A DNA stretch of 64,000 bases from contig JAEWEQ010000028.1 in NCBI GenBank assembly GCA_023389315.1, positions 75,475 to 139,474 on the forward strand, in the 5' to 3' direction. The notes beneath the pieces are model-generated. The model did no database searches. It was not told the DNA's origin and saw only the letters and a program-made list of their open reading frames with translations. This DNA is from Actinomycetes bacterium. Lineage in GTDB: Bacteria; Actinomycetota; Actinomycetes; Actinomycetales; Actinomycetaceae. The position numbers and the translations under genes are program-made. Shown here in pieces: positions 44,661 through 53,492 of this stretch (position 1 is its first letter; the number at the start of each line of letters is the position of its first letter).

Positions 44661-44772
44661 GATCTCCTCCTCGGAGTCTCAGGGATACGGTTACTGTAAT
44701 CGTATATTCAATAAAGGGACGTATCTGTCTCTAAGTGTGGGCATTGGACTGAAAATTAGTTGTGCGTCACAC

Positions 44773-44781
44773 TGATATAAC
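44773..44781 (+). promoter_or_regulatory. Extended -10 promoter for deoD
   Basis: TGATATAAC: TGn plus TATAAC. It predicts a leader of about 38 nt containing AGGAAGG before the GTG start. Confidence 0.5.
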
Positions 44782-44824
44782 CGTAGTTAACAATCCATTT
44801 GTGACCGTTAGGAAGGTAAACACT

Positions 44825-45532
44825 GTGGCAACCCCTCACATTAATGCTGAACCCGGAGACTTCGCCCCCGCTGTACTCATGCCCGGAGACCCCAAACGCG
44901 CCGAACGCATTGCCCACCTGCTAATGGACGATGCCCGCCTAGTTACCGATGTGCGCGGCATGCTGGGCTTCACCGGCACGGTAGACGGGCGCCCATTATC
45001 CGTTATGGGTTCTGGGATGGGACAGCCTTCCGCCACCATTTACGCCACTGAACTCGTGCGCGAGTTCGGAGTCGAGCGCATTATCCGGGTGGGTACCTGT
45101 GGCGGTATCGCGCCGCAAGTGAAGGTCGGCGACGTGGTCGTGGGCCTGGCCGCGCACACCGATTCAGCTATGAACACCTTCCGTATCCCGGGCATTCACT
45201 TCTCCGCTGTGGGTTCGTTCAACATGGCTCGCGCTGCGGTGGAAGCCGCCGGCGACGACGCCAACGTACATGTTGGCACCATTTTGTCGCGCGACCATTT
45301 CTACCTCGCAGTCGAAGGCCAGCTCGATAACCTAGCCAAATACAACGTCTTGGGCGTTGAAATGGAAGCTGCTGCCATGTACGGGGTGGCGGCAGAGTTC
45401 GGCAAGGAAGCCCTCACTATCTTGACGGTTTCTGACCATTTGCTCGACTCTTCCAACGACATGAGCGCTGAAGATCGCGAGACTCGCTTCCAGGGCGCAC
45501 TTAAGTTGGCGGTAGCGGCAGCCTTCGCGTAG
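44825..45532 (+). CDS. deoD: Purine-nucleoside phosphorylase, DeoD type
   Basis: Cleaves purine nucleosides with phosphate for salvage. Hexameric-type motifs: MPGDPKRAERIA, GMGQPSATIYATEL, IIRVGTCGG, VEMEAAAMYGVA, and TVSDHL with the catalytic Asp. The 235-residue length is close to E. coli DeoD. The GTG at 44825 has AGGAAGG 9 nt upstream; the 21 codons upstream are open but not conserved. Works with Udk, two genes downstream, in nucleoside salvage. Confidence 0.95.
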   Translation: MATPHINAEPGDFAPAVLMPGDPKRAERIAHLLMDDARLVTDVRGMLGFTGTVDGRPLSVMGSGMGQPSATIYATELVREFGVERIIRVGTCGGIAPQVKVGDVVVGLAAHTDSAMNTFRIPGIHFSAVGSFNMARAAVEAAGDDANVHVGTILSRDHFYLAVEGQLDNLAKYNVLGVEMEAAAMYGVAAEFGKEALTILTVSDHLLDSSNDMSAEDRETRFQGALKLAVAAAFA

Positions 45533-45821
45533 GCCATGCGGGATCACCCTTCGGGTTCACAGATCCGCTTTCCGAATCGAGGGATCACCCTGCCGGATCC
45601 TCCGTGCAAGCGGCGGCGAGGACGTGACAGTAGTTCACGTACTCGCCGCCGTTTGGCGTCTCGCCGTTGAGTCAGTACCACAGAATTGGACGGGAGGTAT
45701 CCGGAAATATCGCTTGAGCCGAGCCCGCGAGGCAAATCACTGGGCATTACAAGGCGCCGGATAATTTCCCATGCGCAACTGGCAGCAGACTATGGACGGC
45801 GTCCTTCGGTCCGTTTCACCG
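45533..45821. other. Convergent intergenic region with repeats
   Basis: 289 bp without a gene. GGGATCACCCT-type direct repeats (45541-45550 and 45581-45591) precede the deoD terminator. After 45655 nothing gene-like or structured was found. Confidence 0.5.
45611..45651 (+). terminator. deoD terminator hairpin containing the CGAGGACG octamer
   Basis: CGGCGGCGAGGACGTGA (45611-45627) pairs with 45635-45651 with one mismatch, inside the octamer itself. Loop of 7 nt, then GTTT. Confidence 0.75.
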
Positions 45822-46568
45822 TTAGGTGATGTGCATCCAATAGGGGTCGTTTAGATCTCGGCGCAAACTACGCCAGTTCGGTAAGTACTGGTCCATGCGG
45901 CGTTGGAATGCCACCTGGTGGCCGCCTTCCCACAGGTGAGTCATCTCATGCACCACTACGTACTCGATTAAATCCACGGGCAGGTGCACCAGTTGTCGGT
46001 TGAGGGTAACTTTCCCGCTACGGCGGTTACATGACCCCCACCGGCTGCGCATTTGCCGGTACCGCACCTCACTGGGCCGGCGCTGAATGGTTTGGTAGTG
46101 ATAGACAATGCGGTCCTGCACCACAGACTCGAGTAGCCCATCGAGAATGTGGTCGGGGCGCATATGGGGGTCGGCAGGCAGGTAGTCGAGAAAGACCTCA
46201 TTGTCAACCATGTCCCAGGTCACTCCACGACCTAGGCACCCCAAGTTGCGCATGTGCGGTTCCCACTCCCGTAAGGTCCGCTCGGCGCCGAACAGGAAAG
46301 CTTGCTCGCCGTATTTCCAACACGATTTCGGCGCAATCGCACGCTGGTAGTCGTAATCTGCCAGGCGATCGAGCAACCAGATGAGTCTTTCTTCTAGGAA
46401 CTGGGTTATCTCTTCATCGCTAGTGCTGTAGTGCGCTCCGACGCGCACCTCCCCGGTGAGACTATCGACGCGAACCGAAATTCGCGAGGTCATCTGTCGT
46501 TTAATGGTCACCGGGATTCCGACGATCTCCATGGTGTCGGCCAGCACCGGTCCTCTGGGTGCCATCAT
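45822..46568 (-). CDS. YgjP/DUF45-type metal-dependent hydrolase
   Basis: Predicted zinc metallopeptidase of 248 residues. HEMTH (HExxH) is in YVVVHEMTHLWEGGH, and MRSRWGSCNRRSGKVTLNRQLVHLP is the conserved SprT/WLM-like block before it. Overlaps the udk gene by four bases (ATGA), so translation is coupled. A Cys pair near the centre (CLGRG) is not a recognised motif. Substrate unknown; relatives are linked with DNA-protein crosslink repair only by distant similarity. Confidence 0.82.
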   Translation of the reverse strand: MMAPRGPVLADTMEIVGIPVTIKRQMTSRISVRVDSLTGEVRVGAHYSTSDEEITQFLEERLIWLLDRLADYDYQRAIAPKSCWKYGEQAFLFGAERTLREWEPHMRNLGCLGRGVTWDMVDNEVFLDYLPADPHMRPDHILDGLLESVVQDRIVYHYQTIQRRPSEVRYRQMRSRWGSCNRRSGKVTLNRQLVHLPVDLIEYVVVHEMTHLWEGGHQVAFQRRMDQYLPNWRSLRRDLNDPYWMHIT

Positions 46569-47182
46569 TGCCTCCCTAAATATCTTTCCACCCGATGAAT
46601 AATCATCTCCAGGGCGACGAGGTTGCGACCGCCCTCGGGAATAATCACGTCCGCTTTACGCTTGGACGGCTCCACGTAGAGTTCATGCATCGGTTTGACG
46701 GTTGCTAAGTACTGCTGCTCCACCGACTCCAGGGTGCGGCCGCGTTCGAGGACGTCACGCTTTACGCGACGCAAAATACGCACGTCGGCGTCGGTGTCGA
46801 CGAATAATTTGATGTCGAAAAGGTCGCAAAGTTGGGGGAAGCAGAAGATCAGGATTCCTTCCACGATGATCACCGGATGGGGTTCGACGCGCACGGTTTC
46901 TTCCGACCGGTTGTGCACGGTGTAGTCGTAGACCGGGCAGTCAATCGGCTTGCCGCTGATGAGTTCACTAAGTTGGGCGATCATCAGGTCGTTGTCGAAG
47001 GCATCGGGTGAGTCATAGTTCAGTTGCGAGCGCTGCTCGTAGCTCAAGTCGGAGTGCTCGCGGTAGTAGTTGTCGTGGTAGACCACCGAGACGTCAGTGT
47101 TGAAGTGGCGAATCAGTTCCGCGGTGAGGGTGGTTTTTCCAGATCCAGTACCGCCGGCGATGCCAATGACGAGGGGGCGCAC
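46565..47182 (-). CDS. udk: Uridine kinase
   Basis: Phosphorylates uridine and cytidine for salvage. Walker A GIAGGTGSGKTT near residue 7, the DNYYREHSDLSYEQRSQLNYDSPDAFD substrate block shortened here to DNYYREHSDLSYEQR, VEGILIF and VDTDADVRILRRVKRD. I prefer GTG 47182 (MRPLVIGIAGG), with GGAG 6 nt upstream, over the TTG at 47194. Operon with the downstream metallopeptidase. Divergent from the FAD monooxygenase. Confidence 0.94.
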   Translation of the reverse strand: MRPLVIGIAGGTGSGKTTLTAELIRHFNTDVSVVYHDNYYREHSDLSYEQRSQLNYDSPDAFDNDLMIAQLSELISGKPIDCPVYDYTVHNRSEETVRVEPHPVIIVEGILIFCFPQLCDLFDIKLFVDTDADVRILRRVKRDVLERGRTLESVEQQYLATVKPMHELYVEPSKRKADVIIPEGGRNLVALEMIIHRVERYLGRQ

Positions 47183-47294
47183 GCGAGTCTCCAATCGTTT
47201 TGGAAGTTTTCCTTGATTCTATCCGCCTGTCTCCCCCGTCAGCGAGGACCGCGAGCGACTTGTGGATAACCGGGATTGGAACCCGAAAAACAGC

Positions 47295-47310
47295 TGTGAT
47301 GTACCTCACT
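47295..47310. promoter_or_regulatory. CRP/GlxR-like binding site
   Basis: TGTGATGTACCTCACT matches TGTGA-N6-TCACA in 9 of 10 defined positions. It lies between udk and the monooxygenase; a TATATG box about 40 bp downstream (47346-47351) could be the promoter, placing the site centre roughly 55 bp before the start of transcription. Confidence 0.55.
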
Positions 47311-47428
47311 TTTACTGCACAAAGATTCTCACTGTGCCAAAATCGTATATGAAATGACTTGAGGGTGAGCACTGCCGCCATCCCCGGACACCAACTGACC
47401 GCCACACATAGGAGTGAGGAGACAGATC

Positions 47429-49318
47429 GTGCAATTCCACCACCACGGCTACGTGTCTACTGACCCGCGCGTTGAGCCCGCTGCCGGAGTAGGACTCAAC
47501 CCTCCCACGGAACTGCCTAAGAAAGTCGATGTGCTCATCGTCGGCTCCGGACCCGCGGGCATGATCACCGCCGCCCAACTAGCGCAGTTCCCCTCCGTCA
47601 CCACCGCCCTCATTGAACGGCGCGACAGCCGCCTCTACATTGGCCACGCCGACGGGGTGCAAGCACGCTCTGTGGAAACCTTCCAAGCTTTCGGCTTCGC
47701 TAACGAAATCATCGATGAGGCCTACCGCATCACCGAGACCTCGTTCTGGAAGCCAGACCCCAAGAATCCCGAACACATTGTGCGTTCGGGACGCACCGAC
47801 GATGACCCGCTGGGCATCTCCGAGTTCCCGCACCTGATCGTCAACCAGGCCCGCGTGCTGGACTACTTGCGCGAGTTCGCCTACAACTCCCCCGCTCGCC
47901 TTTCCCCCTACTACGGGTGGGAGTTCATTGATCTAACCATTCACGAGGGCGAAGAATACCCCGTCGAATGCCAACTCAAGCGCAGCGCCGGTGAGGACGA
48001 GGGTCGCGAATTCACGGTCCGCGCCAAGTACGTCCTGGGGGCCGATGGTGCGCACTCGCGCGTGCGCCGCGCGATCGGCGCCCAGCACCTGGGTGGGGTT
48101 TCTTACCACGCTTGGGGCGTGATGGACATCTTGCTCAACACTGACTTCCCCGATATCCGCACCAAGTGCATCATCCAGTCCAACGCCGGTTCCATCCTGC
48201 ACATCCCCCGCGAGGGCGGCTACCTGGTTCGCATGTATGTGGACCTGGGTGAAGTGGCTGAGGATGACAACCACGCGGTGCGTGATACCCCGCTGGAAGA
48301 GATCATTCGTCGCGCCAACGCGATTGTGGCTCCCTACTCTTTGGATGTTCGTGAAGTCGCGTGGTGGAGCGTTTACGAAGTGGGACACCGCGTCACCGAC
48401 CGTTTCGATGAGATCCCAGTGGAAGAAGCCGGCACTCGCGACCCGCACGTGTTCATCGCTGGCGATGCCTGCCACACGCACTCGGCAAAGGCTGGCCAGG
48501 GCATGAACGTGTCCATGCAAGACGGTTTTAACTTGGCGTGGAAGCTCGGGCACGTCCTCACCGGCCTGGCACCGGCCTGCCTGCTTTCGACCTACACTGC
48601 GGAGCGGCAAGAGATCGCCCAGAACCTGATTGACTTCGACCTCAAGTGGTCCTCCATGATGGCGAAGAACCCGGCGAAGGCGCTCGAAGGTGAACAAACT
48701 ATCGAGGACTACTACGTGACGACCGCGGAGTTCCCCGCTGGTTTCATGACTGAATATAAGCCCTCTACCCTAATCGGGAAGGACGCTGAGCAGGACTTGG
48801 CTACCGGTTTCCCCCTGGGGAAGCGCTTTAAGTCCACTTGGGTTTCCCGCCGCTGTGACGGCAACCCGGTGCAGCTGGGTCACCTCCACCGCGCTGACGG
48901 CCGCTGGCGTATCTACGTCTTCGCGGACCAGATGCCCGGCAACGACGGTTTGGTGGACAAGTGGGCTGACTTCATGTCGAATGACGAAACCTCCCCGGTG
49001 CGTCGCTTCACTCCGGCGGATGCGAACACTGACGCGCTGTTCGACATTAAGGTGATCTACCCCCAGCCGCACACCGAGTTCGAGCCGAACGACGTGCCCG
49101 ATATCTTCAAACCGAAGAACGGCAAGCTCGGTTTGGTGAACCTGGAAAAGATGTTCGGTACCTTGCCGGACCGGTCCATCTACGAAGAACGCGGCATTTC
49201 TTCTAAGGGGGCCGTGGTTGTGGTGCGGCCCGATATGTACGTCGCCCACATCCTGCCGCTGGATGCCATCGAGCGGTTGGCGGACTTCTTCGCTGGGATC
49301 TACCAGCCGCAGGCGTGA
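47429..49318 (+). CDS. FAD-dependent aromatic monooxygenase (phenol 2-monooxygenase/3-hydroxybenzoate 4-monooxygenase type)
   Basis: Flavoprotein hydroxylating an aromatic ring with NAD(P)H and oxygen. 629 residues: GSGPAGM (dinucleotide fold), LGADGAHSRVRRAIG (DG motif), AGDACHTHSAKAGQGMN (FAD GD motif), then a C-terminal thioredoxin-like domain (KRFKSTWVSRR...) typical of the phenol-hydroxylase group. GTG 47429 is chosen because GAGGAGA lies 6 nt upstream and QFHHHGYVS is the usual start of actinobacterial members. No other aromatic-degradation gene is near. The CRP-like site suggests catabolite control. Confidence 0.9.
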   Translation: MQFHHHGYVSTDPRVEPAAGVGLNPPTELPKKVDVLIVGSGPAGMITAAQLAQFPSVTTALIERRDSRLYIGHADGVQARSVETFQAFGFANEIIDEAYRITETSFWKPDPKNPEHIVRSGRTDDDPLGISEFPHLIVNQARVLDYLREFAYNSPARLSPYYGWEFIDLTIHEGEEYPVECQLKRSAGEDEGREFTVRAKYVLGADGAHSRVRRAIGAQHLGGVSYHAWGVMDILLNTDFPDIRTKCIIQSNAGSILHIPREGGYLVRMYVDLGEVAEDDNHAVRDTPLEEIIRRANAIVAPYSLDVREVAWWSVYEVGHRVTDRFDEIPVEEAGTRDPHVFIAGDACHTHSAKAGQGMNVSMQDGFNLAWKLGHVLTGLAPACLLSTYTAERQEIAQNLIDFDLKWSSMMAKNPAKALEGEQTIEDYYVTTAEFPAGFMTEYKPSTLIGKDAEQDLATGFPLGKRFKSTWVSRRCDGNPVQLGHLHRADGRWRIYVFADQMPGNDGLVDKWADFMSNDETSPVRRFTPADANTDALFDIKVIYPQPHTEFEPNDVPDIFKPKNGKLGLVNLEKMFGTLPDRSIYEERGISSKGAVVVVRPDMYVAHILPLDAIERLADFFAGIYQPQA

Positions 49319-49366
49319 GAACGTCAAAACCCAGTTAGGTCGACGGGCCAGCTGAGTCGATAGGGT

Positions 49367-49405
49367 GCGGCGCCGTCCTCGTGAGATTTACGAGGACGGC
49401 GCCGC
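49367..49405 (+). terminator. Terminator made from an inverted pair of CGAGGACG octamers
   Basis: A perfect 16-bp stem (49367-49382 with 49390-49405), loop GAGATTT. Each arm contains one full octamer (49374-49381 and 49391-49398) in opposite orientation. Confidence 0.85.
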
Positions 49406-49476
49406 TGTATGTGCACATGCGCAGCTGGTAGCTGGCTAGTAGAGTCGACCCTGTCCCCTTTAATCGGAGTTGCCTC

Positions 49477-50541
49477 ATGTTCTTGGCCTTTGAAGAGATC
49501 CGCCACGCCAAATGGCGTTATATTTCCATCGCGGCGGTGGTGTTTTTAGTCAGCTACCTGGTGTACTTCCTCACCGGCCTGGCATGGGGGTTGGCGTCTT
49601 CCTACACTGAAGCCATTGAACGTTGGGAAGCCAGCTCGGTTACCCTCACCCAGGCTTCCAACCGCAACCCGCTGGCCTCGCGTATCCCCACCGAGGGCTT
49701 AGAGCTTCCAGCTGACAGCGCGGCCCTCACTATCGCGGTGGCGGCGGTGGAGGATCGCTCCCCGGAAGCCGAGTCTGACGCGCGCCTCGATACTTACATT
49801 TTTGCGGTGGATCGCGACCAGTTCCTCTCCCCGCAGGTGAGTGAAGGTGAGGCCCTGCAGGGAGAATATGAGGTGGTGGCTGACAGCAAACTCAAACGCG
49901 CCGGCTACCAGGTTGGGGATTCCATTTCGCTACCCGACGCGGAGGAAGACTTCACCATTGTGGGGTTCTCTACCGCCACTCGCTTCCAAACCGCCCCGGT
50001 GCTCTACATTGCCGACGAAGATAAGGAAGCCGCGTTGGGTAAAGGGGCTGACCAGGTGGTTTCGGTAGTGGTGAACCGCTCCGACGCTACTGCCAGTGCT
50101 AACTCGCAGGTGGAGGTGGAAACTGTTTCCACCGCTGATTTCATTGACGAGCTTCCGGGCTACCGCGCCCAGTATCTGACCTTCTCCCTAATGGTGGTGT
50201 CGATGATCGCCATCTTGTCGCTGGTACTGGGGATCTTCATGTATGTGCTGACTTTGCAGAAAAAAGCGGTGTTCGGGATCATGAAGGCCCGCGGTATTTC
50301 CACCGCTTATATCGCCCGTGCTGGCGCCTATCAAACTCTGCTGGTTTCCTCCGCTGGGGTGCTAGTGGGAATGGGAGCCGCAGTTGCTTCCGCAGTGGCC
50401 TTATCGGAGGCGGTCCCGTTTGCCGTGAACTGGCTACTATTTGGCGTGGTAACCGCTGTTTTCATCCTCTTCACCCTGTTGGGGTCCTTATTCCCCATCC
50501 GAGTGATTGCCCAGATCGACCCGGTAGAAGCGATTGCATGA
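49477..50541 (+). CDS. ABC transporter permease (FtsX/DevC-like)
   Basis: A 354-residue protein with one N-terminal membrane segment, a ~170-residue extracytoplasmic domain (DRSPEAESDARLDTYIF ... VETVSTADFIDELP), then three segments in an FtsX-type layout. This is a MacB/DevC-like export or extraction permease rather than a substrate importer. It precedes the ATPase gene by 4 bp. Likely substrates, such as lipoproteins, peptides or lipids, cannot be told from sequence. GGAG lies shortly upstream of the ATG. Confidence 0.87.
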   Translation: MFLAFEEIRHAKWRYISIAAVVFLVSYLVYFLTGLAWGLASSYTEAIERWEASSVTLTQASNRNPLASRIPTEGLELPADSAALTIAVAAVEDRSPEAESDARLDTYIFAVDRDQFLSPQVSEGEALQGEYEVVADSKLKRAGYQVGDSISLPDAEEDFTIVGFSTATRFQTAPVLYIADEDKEAALGKGADQVVSVVVNRSDATASANSQVEVETVSTADFIDELPGYRAQYLTFSLMVVSMIAILSLVLGIFMYVLTLQKKAVFGIMKARGISTAYIARAGAYQTLLVSSAGVLVGMGAAVASAVALSEAVPFAVNWLLFGVVTAVFILFTLLGSLFPIRVIAQIDPVEAIA

Positions 50542-50545
50542 AGCC

Positions 50546-51292
50546 ATGATTGAACTAAAAGGTGTAAGTAAACAGTTCCGCCAAGGCAGTGAAACCATTG
50601 AGGCGGTTAAACCCACCGATTTCAGTGCCGAGGCCGGCGAGTTCATTGCCATCGTGGGCCCGTCCGGATCAGGGAAGTCAACTTTCTTAACTATCATTGG
50701 TGGCCTGCAAACCCCCACCGAAGGGCGGGTGAAGATAGCCGGGGAGGACATCACCGAAGCGTCAAAATCCGAGCTGTCAAAGCTGCGTTTCAAGAACCTC
50801 GGTTTCATTTTGCAGGCCTCCTCCCTGGTGCCCTCCTTACAGGTGCAAGACCAGTTGGTCCTGCACGACCGGGTGAAGGGTAAACGCCCTGACTTCTCGC
50901 GCCGCGATGGGTTGCTCGAAACCTTGGGCATTTCCCGCCTTGCGAAGAAATATCCGGCCCAGCTATCGGGCGGGGAACGCCAACGCGTGGCGATCGCTTC
51001 GGCCCTGTACCACGATCCCAAGGTGGTGTTGGCGGATGAGCCCACCGCCGCCCTCGACACTGAACGCGCCACCGAGACGGTGAAGTTGCTGCGCGACCTC
51101 ACTCACGGTGAACAGCGCACCACCATCATGGTTACCCACGACATGCGCCTGACGAAGTATTGCGACTGCGTCTACCGGATGGAAGATGGGCAGCTAACAA
51201 AGCTAGAAAACCCCACTGGCCAGGAAGATCCGTCCCCTGAGTCTAAGGAGGATGGCGCCAGCAAACCGTGGTGGCGTTGGTGGCAACGATAG
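50546..51292 (+). CDS. ABC transporter ATP-binding protein (DevA/LolD-like)
   Basis: ATPase partner of the preceding permease. Walker A GPSGSGKST, Q-loop FILQASSLVPSL, signature LSGGERQRVA, Walker B VVLADEPTAALD and H-loop VTHDMR are all intact. ATG 50546 is chosen, giving MIELKGVSKQF; the frame begins at TTG 50534 overlapping the permease end. 248 residues. Ends 3-9 nt before the peptidase gene. Confidence 0.93.
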   Translation: MIELKGVSKQFRQGSETIEAVKPTDFSAEAGEFIAIVGPSGSGKSTFLTIIGGLQTPTEGRVKIAGEDITEASKSELSKLRFKNLGFILQASSLVPSLQVQDQLVLHDRVKGKRPDFSRRDGLLETLGISRLAKKYPAQLSGGERQRVAIASALYHDPKVVLADEPTAALDTERATETVKLLRDLTHGEQRTTIMVTHDMRLTKYCDCVYRMEDGQLTKLENPTGQEDPSPESKEDGASKPWWRWWQR

Positions 51293-51295
51293 ACT
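51290..51295 (+). promoter_or_regulatory. Candidate -10 box for leaderless pepO
   Basis: TAGACT overlaps the ATPase stop codon and ends 6 nt before ATG 51302. No ribosome site is seen, so either leaderless transcription or coupling to the ATPase gene would explain expression. Confidence 0.35.
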
Positions 51296-51301
51296 GTGTT
51301 C

Positions 51302-53314
51302 ATGACTGATTTGCAAAATGCCGACATGAGCACTTACGTTGACCCCAAATTTCAAGACCCGCAGGCAGCACCGACTCAGGATTTTTACCGCCACACCAAT
51401 GGCGGGTGGTTAGATACCCACCAGATTCCCGCTGACCGGCCTGCCGATGGGGCGTTCCAGCAGCTGTTTGACCGCTCTGAAGCCGACCAGCGTCAGCTCG
51501 TAGAGAGTTTGGAAGCCGACGCGGCTGATCCCGATGCCGCCAAGATGGCCACCATTTACCAGCAGTTCTTGGACGAGGACGCGGTGGAGGCCAGCGGGTA
51601 CGCTCCCCTGCAATCCCTGATGGATTCGATTTATGGGGCCACCGATCACGGTCAGTTATTCGCGGTGATGGGCCAGTTGATGCGCGAGGGCGTGGGCGGC
51701 CTGTTTGACGCTTCCGTGACGGTTGATATGAACGACACCTCCCGTTACGCCATTTTCTTCTCCCAGGCGGGCTTGGAACTGCCCGATGAAGCGTTTTACC
51801 GGGAAGAGCAGTACGAACCCATCCGGCAAGCCTACGTCGCGTTCTTAGATGAAGCCGCCACTTTGGTCAGTGACGAACTTGCCGACGTCATGGGCCCCCA
51901 GTCCAGCGGGGAGTTCGGCGCCACCGTACTGCAGGTGGAAACCCTGATCGCCTCCCATCATTGGGACAATGTCTCATGCCGCGACGCGGTGAAGTCGAAC
52001 AACCCGATGCGGTTGCAAGATTTCCAGGCCGCTCACCCGCACTTGGATTGGGAACGCTGGTGGCAAGGTTTGGGCCAACAGCCGGCACCCGACACCTGGG
52101 TCAATGTCCGCCAGCCTTCCTTCTTCACCGCCATGGACCAGCAGTGGTCACAGGTGCCGCTGGCGCAGTGGCAGGCTTGGATGGCAGCGCACGTGCTGTC
52201 CCACTTTGCACCGTTCCTGCCCGGCGCGCTGCTGCAAAGCCAGTTCAATTTCCGCCGCACCCTCACCGGCGCCGAACAGTTGCGCCCCCGTTGGAAGCGT
52301 GCTTTGGGTTTCGTTGAATCCACCATGGGGGATGCGCTTGGCCGGTTGTTCGTTGAAGCACATTTTCCGCCCTCGCACCGCGAACAAATGGATTCGCTGG
52401 TGGCGCAGCTACTGGAGGCCTACCGCCAGTCCATTACCGCTCTAGAGTGGATGGGCCCCGATACGCGTGAGCGCGCACTCGTGAAGCTAGGTACTTTCAA
52501 CCCCAAGATCGGCTACCCCAGCAAATGGCGTGATTACAGCGATTTCACGCCCGGGGAGAACCTGGTGGAAACCGCGCGCCACAACGCAGCTTTCGCCACT
52601 GATTTCGATTTCGCCCATTTGCAGTGGGATCAGGTGGACCGCGATGAGTGGTTCATGACTCCGCAGACGGTTAACGCTTACTACTATCCGCTGCTCAATG
52701 AGATCGTCTTCCCGGCGGCGATTTTGCGCCCGCCCTTCTTCGACCCGCAAGCCCCGGACGCGGTTAACTTCGGTGCCATCGGGGCGGTGATTGGGCACGA
52801 AATCGGTCACGGTTTTGACGATCAGGGTTCCCAGTATGACGAAAATGGTCTGTTGCGAAACTGGTGGGAGGATTCGGATCGGGAGGAGTTTACTGCCCGC
52901 ACCAAGCGTCTGATCACCCAGTACGCCCAGTTCAGCCCCGCGCAACTGTCCGATGAGCACAAGGTCAATGGGGAGCTAACGATTGGGGAGAATATCGGTG
53001 ACCTGGGTGGGTTGTCGATCGCCTGGAAAGCGTATCTTTTGTCCATGGAAGAACGCGGCATTGCTTCTCCCGACGAGGACGTGCACGGCGATTACACGGG
53101 CGCGCAGTTGTTCTTCTACTCCTGGGCGCGGGTGTGGCGGCAAAAGTCTCGCGATGAGTTGATGATCCAACTGCTGGCGATCGACCCGCACTCGCCCACC
53201 GAGTTCCGTTGCAACGGAGTGGTGAAGAATATGGATGCTTTCCATGAAACTTTCGGCACCCAACCCGGTGATGGGATGTGGATGGATCCCAAGGAGCGGG
53301 TAACTATCTGGTAG
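51302..53314 (+). CDS. pepO: M13-family zinc metallopeptidase (neprilysin-like)
   Basis: Endopeptidase cleaving short peptides. VIGHEIGHGFDDQG holds HExxH and ENIGDLGG supplies the third ligand (Glu) and the Asp; the NAYYYP region (VNAYYYPLLNEIVFPA) is also present. About 670 residues, normal for bacterial PepO. No signal peptide, so probably cytoplasmic. The start is ambiguous: GTG 51296, ATG 51302 or ATG 51329. Next to PepN, suggesting a peptide-degradation pair. Confidence 0.92.
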   Translation: MTDLQNADMSTYVDPKFQDPQAAPTQDFYRHTNGGWLDTHQIPADRPADGAFQQLFDRSEADQRQLVESLEADAADPDAAKMATIYQQFLDEDAVEASGYAPLQSLMDSIYGATDHGQLFAVMGQLMREGVGGLFDASVTVDMNDTSRYAIFFSQAGLELPDEAFYREEQYEPIRQAYVAFLDEAATLVSDELADVMGPQSSGEFGATVLQVETLIASHHWDNVSCRDAVKSNNPMRLQDFQAAHPHLDWERWWQGLGQQPAPDTWVNVRQPSFFTAMDQQWSQVPLAQWQAWMAAHVLSHFAPFLPGALLQSQFNFRRTLTGAEQLRPRWKRALGFVESTMGDALGRLFVEAHFPPSHREQMDSLVAQLLEAYRQSITALEWMGPDTRERALVKLGTFNPKIGYPSKWRDYSDFTPGENLVETARHNAAFATDFDFAHLQWDQVDRDEWFMTPQTVNAYYYPLLNEIVFPAAILRPPFFDPQAPDAVNFGAIGAVIGHEIGHGFDDQGSQYDENGLLRNWWEDSDREEFTARTKRLITQYAQFSPAQLSDEHKVNGELTIGENIGDLGGLSIAWKAYLLSMEERGIASPDEDVHGDYTGAQLFFYSWARVWRQKSRDELMIQLLAIDPHSPTEFRCNGVVKNMDAFHETFGTQPGDGMWMDPKERVTIW

Positions 53315-53336
53315 TTCCCCATCTCCCCCACCGTCC

Positions 53337-53377
53337 TCGCCGCCGAAATCGGGTGTTTTTACTGATTTCGGCGGCGA
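53337..53377 (+). terminator. pepO terminator beside a CGAGGACG octamer
   Basis: A perfect 14-bp stem (53337-53350 with 53364-53377) with a 13-nt loop containing TTTTT. The octamer at 53332-53339 (reverse orientation) touches the foot of the stem. Confidence 0.7.
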
Positions 53378-53492
53378 TTCTAATGGGCGTTGTATCTCAA
53401 AACGTGAAAAGATGAAGGTAACTTCGCGTCGCGGCGACCAGCGGTCACCGGGGCGCTCCATTTAACACAGTTATTAGAAGGAGTTTTCGCTC

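Noticed and set aside
45544..45747. 67-codon open frame after deoD
   Set aside because: Runs through the deoD terminator hairpin and has no ribosome site.
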